Below, in pieces: positions 48,563-58,610 of a stretch of 64,000 nucleotides of DNA. Location of the stretch: positions 278,353 to 342,352 of the forward strand of contig JAHBXK010000001.1 in the NCBI GenBank assembly GCA_019636535.1, in the 5' to 3' direction. The notes under the pieces are model-generated. The model ran no database searches, had not been told where the DNA came from, and was given only the letters and a program-made list of their open reading frames with translations. Each line of letters starts with the position of its first letter. The first letter of the stretch is position 1. The translations under genes were made by a program, and so were the position numbers. The DNA is from Phycisphaeraceae bacterium (GTDB taxonomy: Bacteria; Planctomycetota; Phycisphaerae; Phycisphaerales; UBA1924).

Positions 48563-49639
48563 CTTCACAGCGCCCCCCGGCAAAGCACCCGCCCCTTCCT
48601 GTTCCTTCCCAGGCGCTGACGGCGCTGCGGGCGCGGCCGCCGGCCGACCCGCCTTCCCCTCCACCTCCACCCACGCGCCCCGACGCCTCAACGGCCTGCT
48701 CGCGTCGACGCGCAGCGTCAGCGCCACCTCACCCGCATCAAGGTCGCGCAGCGGCCGACCGCCGTCCACCAGCGTCTGCGACACCCAACTCTGCTGCGCA
48801 CCCGAGAGCAGGATCGCCTCCAGCCGCAACTGGTACAGAACCTCCGTCTCGGTAAACGGCGGACCCGGATCGCCACCGCACGTCGGGCACAGGTGAATCC
48901 CCTTCGAGTCGCGCACGCTCCGCCGATTCCGGCACTGCACGCAGATCGGCCAGTCCACCGCCAACCGCTTGATCCGATCCGCCTCCCCCGTCAGCCCCGC
49001 CGGGTGCAGCAGCCGCTCGTGCGCCTTCAGCACCGCGAACACCTCCGGCCGATCCAGCAGCCGCTGCGCACGACGACCCTCCCCGCCGCGCAGCAACTCC
49101 AGCGCGGAGAGAACGTCGATCACCGCCGAGTCGTCCACGCCCCCGTTGCTCGTCTGCGACCCCGCGTCCACCGCCGACACCAGCCCCTGCGAATCCACCG
49201 CCGACGCCAGCACGCGCAGCCACCGCGCTCGCTCGCTCGTCGGGTCCGGCTCCATCGCCGCGATCGCCAGCAGCACGCTCGGACCGAGCCTCGGATCATC
49301 CACCCGCGCTGGCCCCTTCCGCCACAACTCCAACGCGATCACCAGCGTCTCCTGCGTCAGCCTCCGCGCCGCCGCAACCGACGCCCCCGGCGCCGACCCC
49401 TCCGGCACGCCCCGCATCATCGACTCCGCGGCCTCGAAATACGCGCGTGGCCGCGACGGCTCCAGCGATTCCAGCATCCGCTCGATCCACGCCGGCACCC
49501 GGCTCTCGCTCTCCGCCCCGCCCTCCGGCTCACCGCGCACAACCGAGCCCGCCGACGCGATCACCATCACCGCGCACAACGCCCGCAGCGCGCTCCACCA
49601 CGCGCCCGCCGTCCCGTCATGTGGCCGACGCCCGCTCAT
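48551..49639 (-). CDS. Last gene of VWA cluster: secreted zinc-ribbon protein, unknown
   Basis: 362 residues. A hydrophobic N-terminus (ALRALCAVMVIASAGSVV) acts as signal or anchor. The middle is helical. A single zinc-ribbon-like site is visible: CVQCRNRR followed by LCPTCGGDP. The C-terminal 35 residues are Ala/Pro/Gly-rich. It overlaps the upstream gene by four bases (ATGA) and is the last of five overlapping genes. Zinc ribbons outside the cytoplasm are uncommon, so the topology is uncertain. Function unknown. Confidence 0.65.
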   Translation of the reverse strand: MSGRRPHDGTAGAWWSALRALCAVMVIASAGSVVRGEPEGGAESESRVPAWIERMLESLEPSRPRAYFEAAESMMRGVPEGSAPGASVAAARRLTQETLVIALELWRKGPARVDDPRLGPSVLLAIAAMEPDPTSERARWLRVLASAVDSQGLVSAVDAGSQTSNGGVDDSAVIDVLSALELLRGGEGRRAQRLLDRPEVFAVLKAHERLLHPAGLTGEADRIKRLAVDWPICVQCRNRRSVRDSKGIHLCPTCGGDPGPPFTETEVLYQLRLEAILLSGAQQSWVSQTLVDGGRPLRDLDAGEVALTLRVDASRPLRRRGAWVEVEGKAGRPAAAPAAPSAPGKEQEGAGALPGGAVKSAQ

Positions 49640-52368
49640 CGCACGGTCTCCATCCGCTCAGCCAGCCGCAGCATCCACAACCTCGTCATCGCCCGCTCCG
49701 TCCCGAGCACCTGCTCGAACACGTGCGTCGACGACCGCCGAACCGCCGCCAGTTCGTCCATCACCGCCTGCACGTCCGCCGACCGCGACGAGCGATCCGC
49801 CGCGAACACGAACGCCATCGCCTCCGCCGCGCTCGCCTGCTCCGCCGCGAACATCTGCACCGGCCCCGACGCCAGTTGCCGACGACCCTCCGCGCGCGAG
49901 TCCAGTTGCGGCAGCGTCACGCCCCACCCCTGCGCAAACGGTGTCCGCTCCGCCTCCACGCGCCAGAAGTTCAGCAGCAGTTCCGCCCCGCGCAGCGCAT
50001 CCGCCGCCGGCGCGTTCGCCGACGCCTCCTCGTTCATCGCCGCCAGGTAGATCCGCGCGATCTGCTCCGCCAGACGCTCCTGCCACGCCTCCCGGCTCTC
50101 CGCCGCCATCAGCGCAAGCAGCCGCTCCACCAGCGCCCGCCGCGCCGCAACGTCCCACCGCGGATCGGTCACCGACGGCAGCCGCCGCAGCGTCGCCTTC
50201 TCGATCGCCTCCGAGACCAGCCGGCTCTTCGGCGCGCGCGGCATCACTTCCAACAGCGATGCCAGCACCGCCGTGTCGTTCGGATCTCGACCCACGTGCG
50301 ACTGCGCGGCCACCTGCACCTGGATCGGCACACCGAACACCGCCGTCTCCACCAGCACCTGCGCATCCGCCGCCGACAGCGGCCGCGGCACCGATTCCAA
50401 CTCGCTCAGCCGCTCCAGCCGAACCGGAATGTTCCGCTCCGCCGCCAAGAACCGCGCAGCCCACGTCTCAACCCCTGTTGAGCCTCTCCCCCCACCCCCG
50501 CTGCGCGTCGCCTGCCCGCCCGGCGCGGGACTCCGCGGCGAAACGCCCGGCCCGCCCGTCTGCGTGACCTCCTCCGGCCGCACCGGATCGTCCTCCGACA
50601 GCGCCATCAGCGCCCCATCCGTGTCCCCGAGCCAGATCGCCCGCGCGGCCAGGTTCAACCGCGCCAACCGTGCCGCCTGCCACAACCACCACCCGGGGCT
50701 CTGCTGCCCCGGCGTGTCCTTCAAAATCCGATCCGCCTGCACCAGCCACCGATCCAGCAACCCCGACCCCTCACCCTCCCCCACCGCCACAAAGCCCCAC
50801 GCCTGCCCGTACCGAACCCGCAGCCGCATCCGATCCTGCTGCGACGCGTTCAACCCCAGCGCCATCGTCGCGTCCACCCCACCCGCCGACGACCCCGACG
50901 CCAGCACGCTCGTCACGACGCGAAGGTCCCCCATCGACACGCGCGAATCCCGAAACCACCCCATCAGCCGCGCCCTCGCCGGCCCGCCGTCACGCCACTT
51001 GCACCGCTTCACCAACTCCTGCACCGCATCATACACCCGCAGATCGTCCTGCGGCTCCCGCGCCCTGATCAACAACGCCTCCAGCGCATCGACCATCACG
51101 CCCTCGGCCTGCTGCTCCTGCCCGCGCGTCACCGCCGCCACGCTCTCCGCCCACCGCTGCACACCCGCCGTCGTCGACTTCACCAACTCCGAATCAACGT
51201 TCGCCTCCGCCGGCGACACCAGCAGCAGCGGCATCGCCGCAAGCGCCCCCAGCGCACCACCCTCAAACGTCCCCTCCGCCCCGCCCTGCCCCACACCCGC
51301 CGAGACCAGCGCACCGATCCGCCGCGATACCTCCCGCTTCATCCCCTCCCCAAGGTCCCGCTCCCGCGACAACCGCGACAGCAACCCCGCCGATCCCGCA
51401 GCGCGCGTCAGTTCATTCGCACCCAGCGGCGTCGCCTTCTCATACGTCTCACGCTTCCGCGACACCAGCACGCCCGCACCCGCGCCGATCGCATCGATCG
51501 CCGTCGCCGTCCCATCCGATCCAGGCCGCAGCACGTGCACAAACTGCACCACCGCCTCCACCGCCGCACGCAGCGTCCCCTCGTCATACCCCGGCCAGTG
51601 ATCCAGCAGCGCACCCAACCCCGCCTCAAACGACGACAGCGCCCCCGCCTCGTCCGTCTCCATCAACCTCGACGCATCGCGCAGCCGCTTCAACAGCAGC
51701 GACGGCTCCATGAACGCCGTCCGCTCCACGTCGCGATGCCCAACCGCCTTCCGCTCCGCCCCCAGCCCATCCCGCCCGATCCCCAACCCCACCCCCGCGC
51801 CCTCCCGCTCACCATCCCCGCTCGTCGCAACGCTCCCCGCCCCCCCCGCTCCCTCCACCACCGCCTCACCCGCCGCCGCTCCCGCCCCACCAGCCCCTGC
51901 CCCGCCTCCCGCAGGCCCCGCCTGCGGCCACACCAACACCAGCGCCGACAAAAACACGACCACCAACAGCACCACCACCCCGCCGATCGCCATCACCGCA
52001 AGCCGCTCACGCCGATCCTCCTTACTCGATCGATACGCGCTCAGCCCCCGAGGCGAGCCACCAACTTCCTCCCGCCCGTTCCCTCTCCCCACGCCCGTCG
52101 CCACCGCCGCGTGCTGCAACAGCGCTCCCCGAATCACCGGGTCACGCAGATGCTCCGCCGCCTCGTGCAGCATCAACCGAATCTCATCCGCCTCCCGGCT
52201 CTCCCCCTCCGGGTGCCGCCTCAACTGGTCCAGCCGCATCTGCAGCGCCGTCTCGACGTGAACCTCCGTGCACCGCTCCGGCGTCACGCCCAGCAGCCCG
52301 AAGTCCCCGTGCTCCGCGGCCTCCTCACCCAGATACTTCAACACCAACTCGCGCTTCCGTCCGAACAT
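49636..52368 (-). CDS. VWA cluster: J-like domain membrane protein with long helical ectodomain
   Basis: 910 residues from ATG at 52368, which shares one base with the previous stop (TGATG). Residues about 15-85 look like a degenerate J domain (GDFGLLGVTPERCTEVHVET followed by EIRLMLHEAAEHLRDP) without the HPD motif. A membrane helix follows at about 127-150 (MAIGGVVVLLVVVFLSALVL). A Gly/Ala linker leads to about 650 residues of mostly helical sequence without catalytic motif. It is probably a membrane-tethered scaffold with its bulk outside. It overlaps both neighbours, so the cluster genes are translated together. Confidence 0.7.
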   Translation of the reverse strand: MFGRKRELVLKYLGEEAAEHGDFGLLGVTPERCTEVHVETALQMRLDQLRRHPEGESREADEIRLMLHEAAEHLRDPVIRGALLQHAAVATGVGRGNGREEVGGSPRGLSAYRSSKEDRRERLAVMAIGGVVVLLVVVFLSALVLVWPQAGPAGGGAGAGGAGAAAGEAVVEGAGGAGSVATSGDGEREGAGVGLGIGRDGLGAERKAVGHRDVERTAFMEPSLLLKRLRDASRLMETDEAGALSSFEAGLGALLDHWPGYDEGTLRAAVEAVVQFVHVLRPGSDGTATAIDAIGAGAGVLVSRKRETYEKATPLGANELTRAAGSAGLLSRLSRERDLGEGMKREVSRRIGALVSAGVGQGGAEGTFEGGALGALAAMPLLLVSPAEANVDSELVKSTTAGVQRWAESVAAVTRGQEQQAEGVMVDALEALLIRAREPQDDLRVYDAVQELVKRCKWRDGGPARARLMGWFRDSRVSMGDLRVVTSVLASGSSAGGVDATMALGLNASQQDRMRLRVRYGQAWGFVAVGEGEGSGLLDRWLVQADRILKDTPGQQSPGWWLWQAARLARLNLAARAIWLGDTDGALMALSEDDPVRPEEVTQTGGPGVSPRSPAPGGQATRSGGGGRGSTGVETWAARFLAAERNIPVRLERLSELESVPRPLSAADAQVLVETAVFGVPIQVQVAAQSHVGRDPNDTAVLASLLEVMPRAPKSRLVSEAIEKATLRRLPSVTDPRWDVAARRALVERLLALMAAESREAWQERLAEQIARIYLAAMNEEASANAPAADALRGAELLLNFWRVEAERTPFAQGWGVTLPQLDSRAEGRRQLASGPVQMFAAEQASAAEAMAFVFAADRSSRSADVQAVMDELAAVRRSSTHVFEQVLGTERAMTRLWMLRLAERMETVR

Positions 52369-55166
52369 CAGCCCGCCCCCCCTTCCGTCCCTCCGCCCGC
52401 AGCGCCCACCGGCGTCGCCAACCTCCCGTCCAACTCGCGGAACATCGACCCCCACGGCTCCGGCCCCATCTCCGGATACAGCAACCGATACTGCCGCATC
52501 TGCTCCACCGCGCGCGGCCGATCCACACGCTCCAGCAGCCTGATCACGTTGTACCGCGCCTCAAACCACGCGTCCGTCCCCGTCTGCGCCAGCGCAAACC
52601 GCGCGTTCCAGCACTCCGCCGATCGCCGCAGGTCCCCCGCCGACTCCGCAAGGTCCGCCACACGCACCAGCGACTCGACCGCGCGCGGATATACCTTCAG
52701 AATCTGCTCGTCTAACCGCAGCGCAAGATCTCGCTGCGATTGATCCCCCGTCCCGCGCCATAGCGCGGCCGCGGCCTCCGCCACCACGCCATACGCCCCC
52801 AGCACCGCCGGGTCCGCCATCGCGCGCGCCGGGTCGCGGATCCGATCCAGTATCCGCACTCCGAACCGAACCAGCAGGATCGCGTCCTCCAGCGACCGCG
52901 CCCCCACGTCCTCCATGCTGCGCCATCGCTGCGCCACGCGCCGGAAGATCAGCCTGCTCGAAGCGTCGATGTACTCGCCCAGACTCATCCCCCCGCTCAT
53001 CTCCGCCAGCGCATCCGCATACACCACCGCCCCCGCCTCGTCGTTCACCGCCAGCCTGATCTGCAGCCGCCGATACGTCAACTCCGCGTCCAAGGGTCCC
53101 AGGTTGATCTCGTGCGACTCCGCCACCGACGTCAAACCGTCCAACACCGCCTGCGCCCGCGCGCCGTCCGGCGAGCCCAGCCCGAGCAGCGCGTCCAGCA
53201 TCTGCCTCCCGAGCACCACGATCCGCTCCGCGATCCCCTTCGCACGCGGCGTCCCCAGTTCCGCCCCAAGTTCCCGCCTCTCCACCGCGATCGCCTCGTC
53301 CGCCGCCTCCGCAAACCGAAGCGCCGCGATCTCGCGCTCCGCCGCGCTCGCGCCCGGCGCGGCCCGCGCGGCGCGCATCCGCTCATACTGAATCCGCGCC
53401 AGTTGCCGACGCGCAGCCGGATACACAGGCGAGTCCGCCGCAACCGACGACAGCACGCGCAGCGATTCCTCCTCGCTCACCAGCCCCGACGCGATCCGCA
53501 TCAACAGCAGCCGGCCCGCCCGAGGCGAATCCGGAAACGTCTGCAAATACACCGCCGCCAGTTGGTCCCGCTTCTCCCGCGTCGCCTCGTCCGCGCCGAT
53601 CCGCCCCGCTCCCAGCCCCTGCACGGCGCGATCAAGGCTCAAGACCGCCAGCCACAGCGCCTCCTCCGCCCCCGCCGATCCCTCCCCAAACGCCGTAAAC
53701 GCGCTGTGAAAGGCATCCGCCGCGCCCACCATGTTCCCGGAGAAGTACAACGACCGACCGTGCATCATCCGCGCCCGCGCGCGATCGTTCGGAAAGTCCA
53801 CCGCGTCCGGCTGCGAGTCCGTCGCCACAAACAGCCCCGCGGCCTCACGATACGCGTTCGCAACACCCGGCCTCACCGTCGGCTCGTCCGTCGCGTCACC
53901 CGATTCCTGGTGCAGCGCCCGCGCCCGCTCGTACGCGCGAACCGCACGCACGAAGTTCACGATGAACCCCGAGTCCCCCATCGGCGTCGTGCCGAACCGG
54001 TCCACCAGGTCCATGACGTGCGCAACCTCACCCGCCGACACAAGGTCCCCCAGCGCGATCCGCGACAGCGACTCCGTCACCGCCGCCGACACCCGCTTGT
54101 CCGCCTCCAGCGTCAGCACCGCCAGCAGCCTCGCGTCCCACAGCCCCAGCGGCCGAACGTCCTCCCCGCCGCCCGCCCGGTCAGAGTTCCGCGCACGCCG
54201 AACCATCCGCTCCAGGTCCGCCCACCGCCGGGCGTGCGCCAGCACGATCATCCGCCGCGAGAACACCTGATCTCGCACCGCCTGCGGCAGTTCCTCCACC
54301 GATTCAAGCGCGTCCAGCCAACGGATCGCCTCCACGTCGCTCCCGCGCAAACCCGCCGATAGACCCGCCCCCATCCCCGCGCGCGCGATGTGCTCATACC
54401 GAAACAGGTTCGGCGTCACCTTCTCCAGCAGCGCGGGCCGGTTGTTCGGGTTGTTCAGCAGCCACCCGAACGACTTGAGCGCCTCCAGCGCGGGCGGCTG
54501 CGTCCCCGTCAGCATCGCGATGTAGTAGTTGCACCACCCCGAGTAGTAGAACGCCAGCGACCGAAGCCGCCTCGCCTCCGCGAGTTCGGTCCGAACCGCC
54601 TCCGTCTCCGCCCCGCTCTCCTCCTGCCGCTCCAGAACCTCCCCCCGCCGATGCAGCCGCGCCGCGATCTCCCGGAACTGCGGCTCCAGCGACTTCAGCG
54701 ACGCCTCAGCCTGCGCAACCTCCTCCGGCGAGTGCAGCCGCAGCCGATACCGCTCCGCTCCCTCTTCCGCCCGCAGGTAGATCGCCTTCGCGAGGTTCAG
54801 CCGGAGTTCAAACCCGTCCGCCTCGGGCACCGACCGCAACAACTCCTGGCTCAGCGACTCCCACTTGCCCCGCTCCTCGTGCGACCGCGCCTTCGACAGC
54901 AACTCGACGTACAGCCGCGACAGCCGCTCCGCCAACGCCACCCGCTGCTCACGACCCGAGCGCTCGATCCGCGCCAGCAGCATCTCCGCACGGAGTTCCC
55001 CGAGCCCAATGTGCTCCAGGTACGCCTCGAGTTCCGCGTCCGCTTGCTCGCGCTTCGCCGCCGCTTCCGTCCCCTGTCCGAACGCAGCGCCCACCGACAC
55101 CACCAGCCACGCGCACACCGCAGCGCTCACCACGCCCACCACGCTCAGCCCGGTGCGCTCCCTCAT
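52368..55166 (-). CDS. VWA cluster: large secreted helical-repeat protein
   Basis: 932 residues. A signal peptide covers about residues 1-31 (VVSVGAAFGQGT). The mature protein is helical, Ala/Glu/Arg-rich with scattered TPR-like pairs (for example DQLAAVYLQTFPDSPRAGRL and VRVADLAESAGDLRRSAECW). No enzymatic motif is seen. It overlaps the upstream gene by four bases and the downstream by one. It is probably an exported scaffold. I know no family for it. Confidence 0.72.
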   Translation of the reverse strand: MRERTGLSVVGVVSAAVCAWLVVSVGAAFGQGTEAAAKREQADAELEAYLEHIGLGELRAEMLLARIERSGREQRVALAERLSRLYVELLSKARSHEERGKWESLSQELLRSVPEADGFELRLNLAKAIYLRAEEGAERYRLRLHSPEEVAQAEASLKSLEPQFREIAARLHRRGEVLERQEESGAETEAVRTELAEARRLRSLAFYYSGWCNYYIAMLTGTQPPALEALKSFGWLLNNPNNRPALLEKVTPNLFRYEHIARAGMGAGLSAGLRGSDVEAIRWLDALESVEELPQAVRDQVFSRRMIVLAHARRWADLERMVRRARNSDRAGGGEDVRPLGLWDARLLAVLTLEADKRVSAAVTESLSRIALGDLVSAGEVAHVMDLVDRFGTTPMGDSGFIVNFVRAVRAYERARALHQESGDATDEPTVRPGVANAYREAAGLFVATDSQPDAVDFPNDRARARMMHGRSLYFSGNMVGAADAFHSAFTAFGEGSAGAEEALWLAVLSLDRAVQGLGAGRIGADEATREKRDQLAAVYLQTFPDSPRAGRLLLMRIASGLVSEEESLRVLSSVAADSPVYPAARRQLARIQYERMRAARAAPGASAAEREIAALRFAEAADEAIAVERRELGAELGTPRAKGIAERIVVLGRQMLDALLGLGSPDGARAQAVLDGLTSVAESHEINLGPLDAELTYRRLQIRLAVNDEAGAVVYADALAEMSGGMSLGEYIDASSRLIFRRVAQRWRSMEDVGARSLEDAILLVRFGVRILDRIRDPARAMADPAVLGAYGVVAEAAAALWRGTGDQSQRDLALRLDEQILKVYPRAVESLVRVADLAESAGDLRRSAECWNARFALAQTGTDAWFEARYNVIRLLERVDRPRAVEQMRQYRLLYPEMGPEPWGSMFRELDGRLATPVGAAGGGTEGGAG

Positions 55167-56515
55167 CGCACCCTCCCCGCCGGTTGCGCACTCGCCCAGT
55201 TCACCGCCGGGTGCCCCGGATGACGCTTCACCAACTCCCCTCGAATCAGCCCCGCCGACGCCGTGTCGCCCAGCCGGTCCATCGCCACCGCCGCCTCCGC
55301 CAGCGCAAGCGCTGAGAGGTGCGGCGTCTGACGCGAGAACCGCGCTGGCACGTGCAGCAGTTCGATCACCCCCGCGCGAACCTGCCGTTCATCCTGCTCC
55401 ACCACCAGCGACCGGCCGATCCCCGCCCGGCACCACGCCTCCACCCACGCCGGAGTCTCTTCACGATCGATCCGCGCGCTCAGCGCTGCCCGCGCGCTCG
55501 CGCGGTCTGTCCCCTCCCCGATCCGCGCCAGCACCACCTCCCGAACCAGCCGCAGCGACTCGGCCGGCCCACCCGCCACCCCCGACACCCCCGGCACCCC
55601 CCGCACCACCGACGCGGGCGTCCCGCCCCTCGATGTTCCCGCCGGCATCTCGACGCTCATCCCCGACTCGTGCCGCATCGCCGCAACGTACCACCCGATC
55701 ATCTCTCTCGCAAAGTCGTTCGCGTCCCCATCCCCCGGCGCTGCGCCAACCCACTGCCGCGCCATCGCCACCATCGCCGGGTCGGCGATGAACACCGGCG
55801 GCAACTCCGGGCACAACCCCCACCGCTCGTCGATCACCCCCGCCACGTCCACCACCCCACCCATCCACTCCAACCCGGGCGCGCTGCTCCGCACCATCCC
55901 GTCCGCGCCAAGCCACCCCGCCGGGGCGCGCGACACCGTCTCCAACCACAGGAAGTACGCGCGCAGCGCTGACGCCTGCGCGCCCCGCTTCATCCGGCCG
56001 TACAGCGCCGACTTCGCCACCAGCGCGTGCGTCGGGCCGAGGCTCCGCTCCGCAGCGACCGCGCGTTCGCCCGCACCCTCCACCGCGCCCAGTTCCAGCA
56101 CGCCCATCGCGCGCTCGACGATCGGCTCAGCCCCAGGCCAGTCCCCACGCTCCACGCGACCCCGCGCACGCCACAGGTCCGCGACCCACTCCTCCGGCAC
56201 CTTCGACTCCGCCGCCAGCCGCAGGCCGATCTCCGGGTCGATCAGATCCCACGACACCAGCACGCGACGAGCCGACACCCCCGGCGTCGAGCCGGACTCG
56301 ATCAGCACGCCCCCCAACGTCGCCCCCACCACCGTCACCTGGCTCGCGGCCCCGTCCAGCGTCATCGTGAACCGCCGAACCGCCGGCTCCCCGCGCGCCT
56401 CACCACCCGCCTGGCCCGCCTGTTCCGCGCCACGCGCGCGCGGAACCGCACCCGACCCCGCGAGCACCACGAGCAACAACGGCAGTGCGATCCTCGTCAC
56501 CGCCTGCGCGATCAC
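55163..56515 (-). CDS. VWA cluster: secreted protein, unknown
   Basis: 450 residues. Signal peptide about 1-29 (IALPLLLVVLAGSGAVPRARG). The first 80 mature residues look beta-rich (FTMTLDGAASQVTVVGATLGGV, a possible small barrel), the rest helical with FIADPAMVAMARQWVGAAPG and GELVKRHPGHPAVNWASAQP near the end. No catalytic motif recognised. It overlaps the upstream VWA gene by four bases and the downstream gene by four. Confidence 0.7.
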   Translation of the reverse strand: MIAQAVTRIALPLLLVVLAGSGAVPRARGAEQAGQAGGEARGEPAVRRFTMTLDGAASQVTVVGATLGGVLIESGSTPGVSARRVLVSWDLIDPEIGLRLAAESKVPEEWVADLWRARGRVERGDWPGAEPIVERAMGVLELGAVEGAGERAVAAERSLGPTHALVAKSALYGRMKRGAQASALRAYFLWLETVSRAPAGWLGADGMVRSSAPGLEWMGGVVDVAGVIDERWGLCPELPPVFIADPAMVAMARQWVGAAPGDGDANDFAREMIGWYVAAMRHESGMSVEMPAGTSRGGTPASVVRGVPGVSGVAGGPAESLRLVREVVLARIGEGTDRASARAALSARIDREETPAWVEAWCRAGIGRSLVVEQDERQVRAGVIELLHVPARFSRQTPHLSALALAEAAVAMDRLGDTASAGLIRGELVKRHPGHPAVNWASAQPAGRVR

Positions 56516-57597
56516 TTGGGCCCCTCAACGTGCGTGTACGTGCCCCCCGACTCCGCCGCGATCCGCCGCATCAACTCCTCAGCCGACTTGTCCTCGAACG
56601 TGATGCAATGAACCGGCACCTTCCGGCTCCCGCGATTTCGCATCGCGATCAGGTCCGCCACCGCCGGGTCGAAGATCCCGTCCGTCATGAAGTAGATCGC
56701 GTCAGGCGCGGGCTTGATGTTGAACACCTTGTCGAAAGCGGGCCACGGCTCCGTCCCGCCGTACGCCTCGATCCGGAAGATCGTCTCCACCGCCCACCGC
56801 TTCCCCGTTGGCGACGCCACCGTCCACTTCGTCCGGTCCCCCAACTCCCGCGCATCGGAGTTGAACAGCACCACGTAGAACCCCATGTGGTCCAGCAGCG
56901 CCTCGATCGACTCGCGCATCTCCATCTTCAGCGCGTCCAGCCGAACCCCGCGCATCGATCCCGACACGTCGCAGATGTACGCGAACCGGCTCCCCTTCGC
57001 CTCCACGCCGAAGAAACTCGCCGCTCCGCCACCCGTCCCGCCCGCACCCAGCCCCTGCCCGTCGCCGATGTCGCCGCCCCCCGCGCCACCGAGCCCCTCA
57101 CCGATCGGCCCCAGCCCCGGCCCGCTCCCCGGCGAGTCAAACCCGCCCGAGCCTTCCAACACGCCCGTCACGTCCAGCGGCGGAAGATCCAAGTCGCCAT
57201 CCACGCTCGGACCGGCCGCGTCAATCACCGCGGTCCCGATCTGCGTCACCTCCGCGGCGGGCGCAAGCGTCAGAAACAACTCCCCCTCAGGCCCCGCTCG
57301 TTCACGACCACTCGTCACCAGCCCCACCGTCAGCGCGGCCGCCACCACCGTGATCCCGATGTGCAGCAGCACGCTCGTCGTCGATGCGATCAGCGACGTC
57401 TGCACGAACCACCGGCGCAGTCGTTCACCCATCGTCCTCGGACGGTCTAAATATGCCCGCGCGGAATCACGCTCTTCGCCTTGCCCCCCCCCGTTCTGGC
57501 TACCTCCCCCACCCTGCCCGACCGCGCGGCCAACAACGCCCCCCGGCATCGGCCGGGCAGGGGCTTGCTGTGCGGTTGAGGTCGACGGCTGATTCAT
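56512..57597 (-). CDS. VWA-domain membrane protein, first gene of the cluster
   Basis: 361 residues from ATG at 57597, with GGGGAG six bases before. The first 60 residues are Gln/Gly-rich and cytoplasmic. A membrane helix is at about 76-100 (SVLLHIGITVVAAALTVGLV). A Gly-rich linker leads to a VWA domain (about 190-361) with an intact MIDAS: DVSGSMRG, then the T4-like GGTEPWPAFDK and the Asp of YFMTDGIFDPAVADL. VWA domains bind partner proteins through a metal ion. It leads a five-gene unit of mutually overlapping genes. No MoxR ATPase or DUF58 protein, the usual partners of bacterial VWA clusters, is present. Confidence 0.82.
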   Translation of the reverse strand: MNQPSTSTAQQAPARPMPGGVVGRAVGQGGGGSQNGGGQGEERDSARAYLDRPRTMGERLRRWFVQTSLIASTTSVLLHIGITVVAAALTVGLVTSGRERAGPEGELFLTLAPAAEVTQIGTAVIDAAGPSVDGDLDLPPLDVTGVLEGSGGFDSPGSGPGLGPIGEGLGGAGGGDIGDGQGLGAGGTGGGAASFFGVEAKGSRFAYICDVSGSMRGVRLDALKMEMRESIEALLDHMGFYVVLFNSDARELGDRTKWTVASPTGKRWAVETIFRIEAYGGTEPWPAFDKVFNIKPAPDAIYFMTDGIFDPAVADLIAMRNRGSRKVPVHCITFEDKSAEELMRRIAAESGGTYTHVEGPK

Positions 57598-58199
57598 GGT
57601 CACTCCCCAACTTCCATCGGCCCGCAAGACCCATGCAATGGACCTTCCGGGAGTCTAACCGGCCCAATCGCACACCGGTTTCGCGACGGGCACACCGCCA
57701 AAGCACCCCGCCCCGAACACCCAAAACCACCCCGGCGCGCAGTCTGTGCGATCCCCGCGCACCCCCTTCACGCCCCCGCCCCGAGCCCGCCGTCGGGCTC
57801 CATCCTCTTATCCGCCCGCCGGACGCTCAGGGTTCGGAAGTGTCGCGTTTTGAATCCGGACCGTGTTGATTGTGACCGCGCGACCAGGCCCATTTTCTCG
57901 TACGCCAAAGCGCTCAAGCAAGCGCGGGGACGCTATACGGACGGCCTTCCGTGCGCTCCAAGTGGCGATCGACGGCAAGCTCATGACCACCGACATGCCG
58001 GATAAGAAGGCTGGCCCAGACAAGTACCTCGCGGCGGTAGAACTTGGTATGCTGCGGGAGGGCGGAAAAAGGGTGGAAAGGCACGAGCGGCCAAGTTATC
58101 TGTCGCGCAGCGATCCGAAGCAGGCCGCGAACGGCTATGGCAAGATGGAGCAGGTCTCGAGATAAACTTGACTCGACTTCGCTTATAACCGAAACTACC
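57598..58199. other. Intergenic left part of accessory island; doubtful short frame
   Basis: The 602 bases before the toxin-like gene hold no gene I trust. A frame at 57863-58165 (100 codons from TTG; a later in-frame ATG at 57983) gives a protein with RTAFRALQVAIDGKLMTTDM and may be a gene remnant. Composition is less GC-extreme than neighbours. The promoter of the toxin-antitoxin pair should be at the right end, near 58150-58190. Confidence 0.4.
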
Positions 58200-58610
58200 A
58201 TGCCTAAGCCTGCGGCCATCGTGTTGCACCCGTTGTTCGTTGGCGATCAATTTCGGACGCAAGTCTGGATAACGAACGACGCTGCCGAAACGATCGAGGA
58301 CCAGTCGGATAGACCGGACGCGACCATGAAGAAACTCAAGCACTTCGCAACGAATGGGTTCGCCAGCTTTGAAGGAGAGGAAAATTCGTGCGTTCGTCAT
58401 GAGAGAGGAAACGCTTGGCGTATCAGGACGAAGTACAGCTCGTTGTTTCGCTTGATCGGGTTCTACATTCCGGGCATGGGCAAGAGCGGGTTTGCGATCA
58501 TTACGGGCTTCACCAAGCCCGGTAGCGGATACACGAAAGGACACTGGCAACGGATTGACGCCGTGTCGGATTTGCGGAACACGGACGGCTGGCAGCGGAG
58601 TCAGACATGA
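58200..58610 (+). CDS. HigB/RelE-like toxin of a toxin-antitoxin pair
   Basis: 136 residues from ATG at 58200 (MPKPAAIVLHPLFVGDQF). The C-terminal half, WRIRTKYSSLFRLIGFYIPG and GFAIITGFTKPGSGY, has the pattern of the phage Gp49/HigB group of RelE-fold toxins (basic strand, then Phe/Leu-rich strand and a GFxKK-like loop). Such toxins are ribosome-associated mRNA nucleases. The next gene encodes an XRE helix-turn-helix protein and overlaps by four bases, as expected for HigB-HigA order. Base use is less GC-rich than the chromosome around it, suggesting transfer. Assignment is moderate because the N-terminal part is unusual. Confidence 0.65.
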   Translation: MPKPAAIVLHPLFVGDQFRTQVWITNDAAETIEDQSDRPDATMKKLKHFATNGFASFEGEENSCVRHERGNAWRIRTKYSSLFRLIGFYIPGMGKSGFAIITGFTKPGSGYTKGHWQRIDAVSDLRNTDGWQRSQT

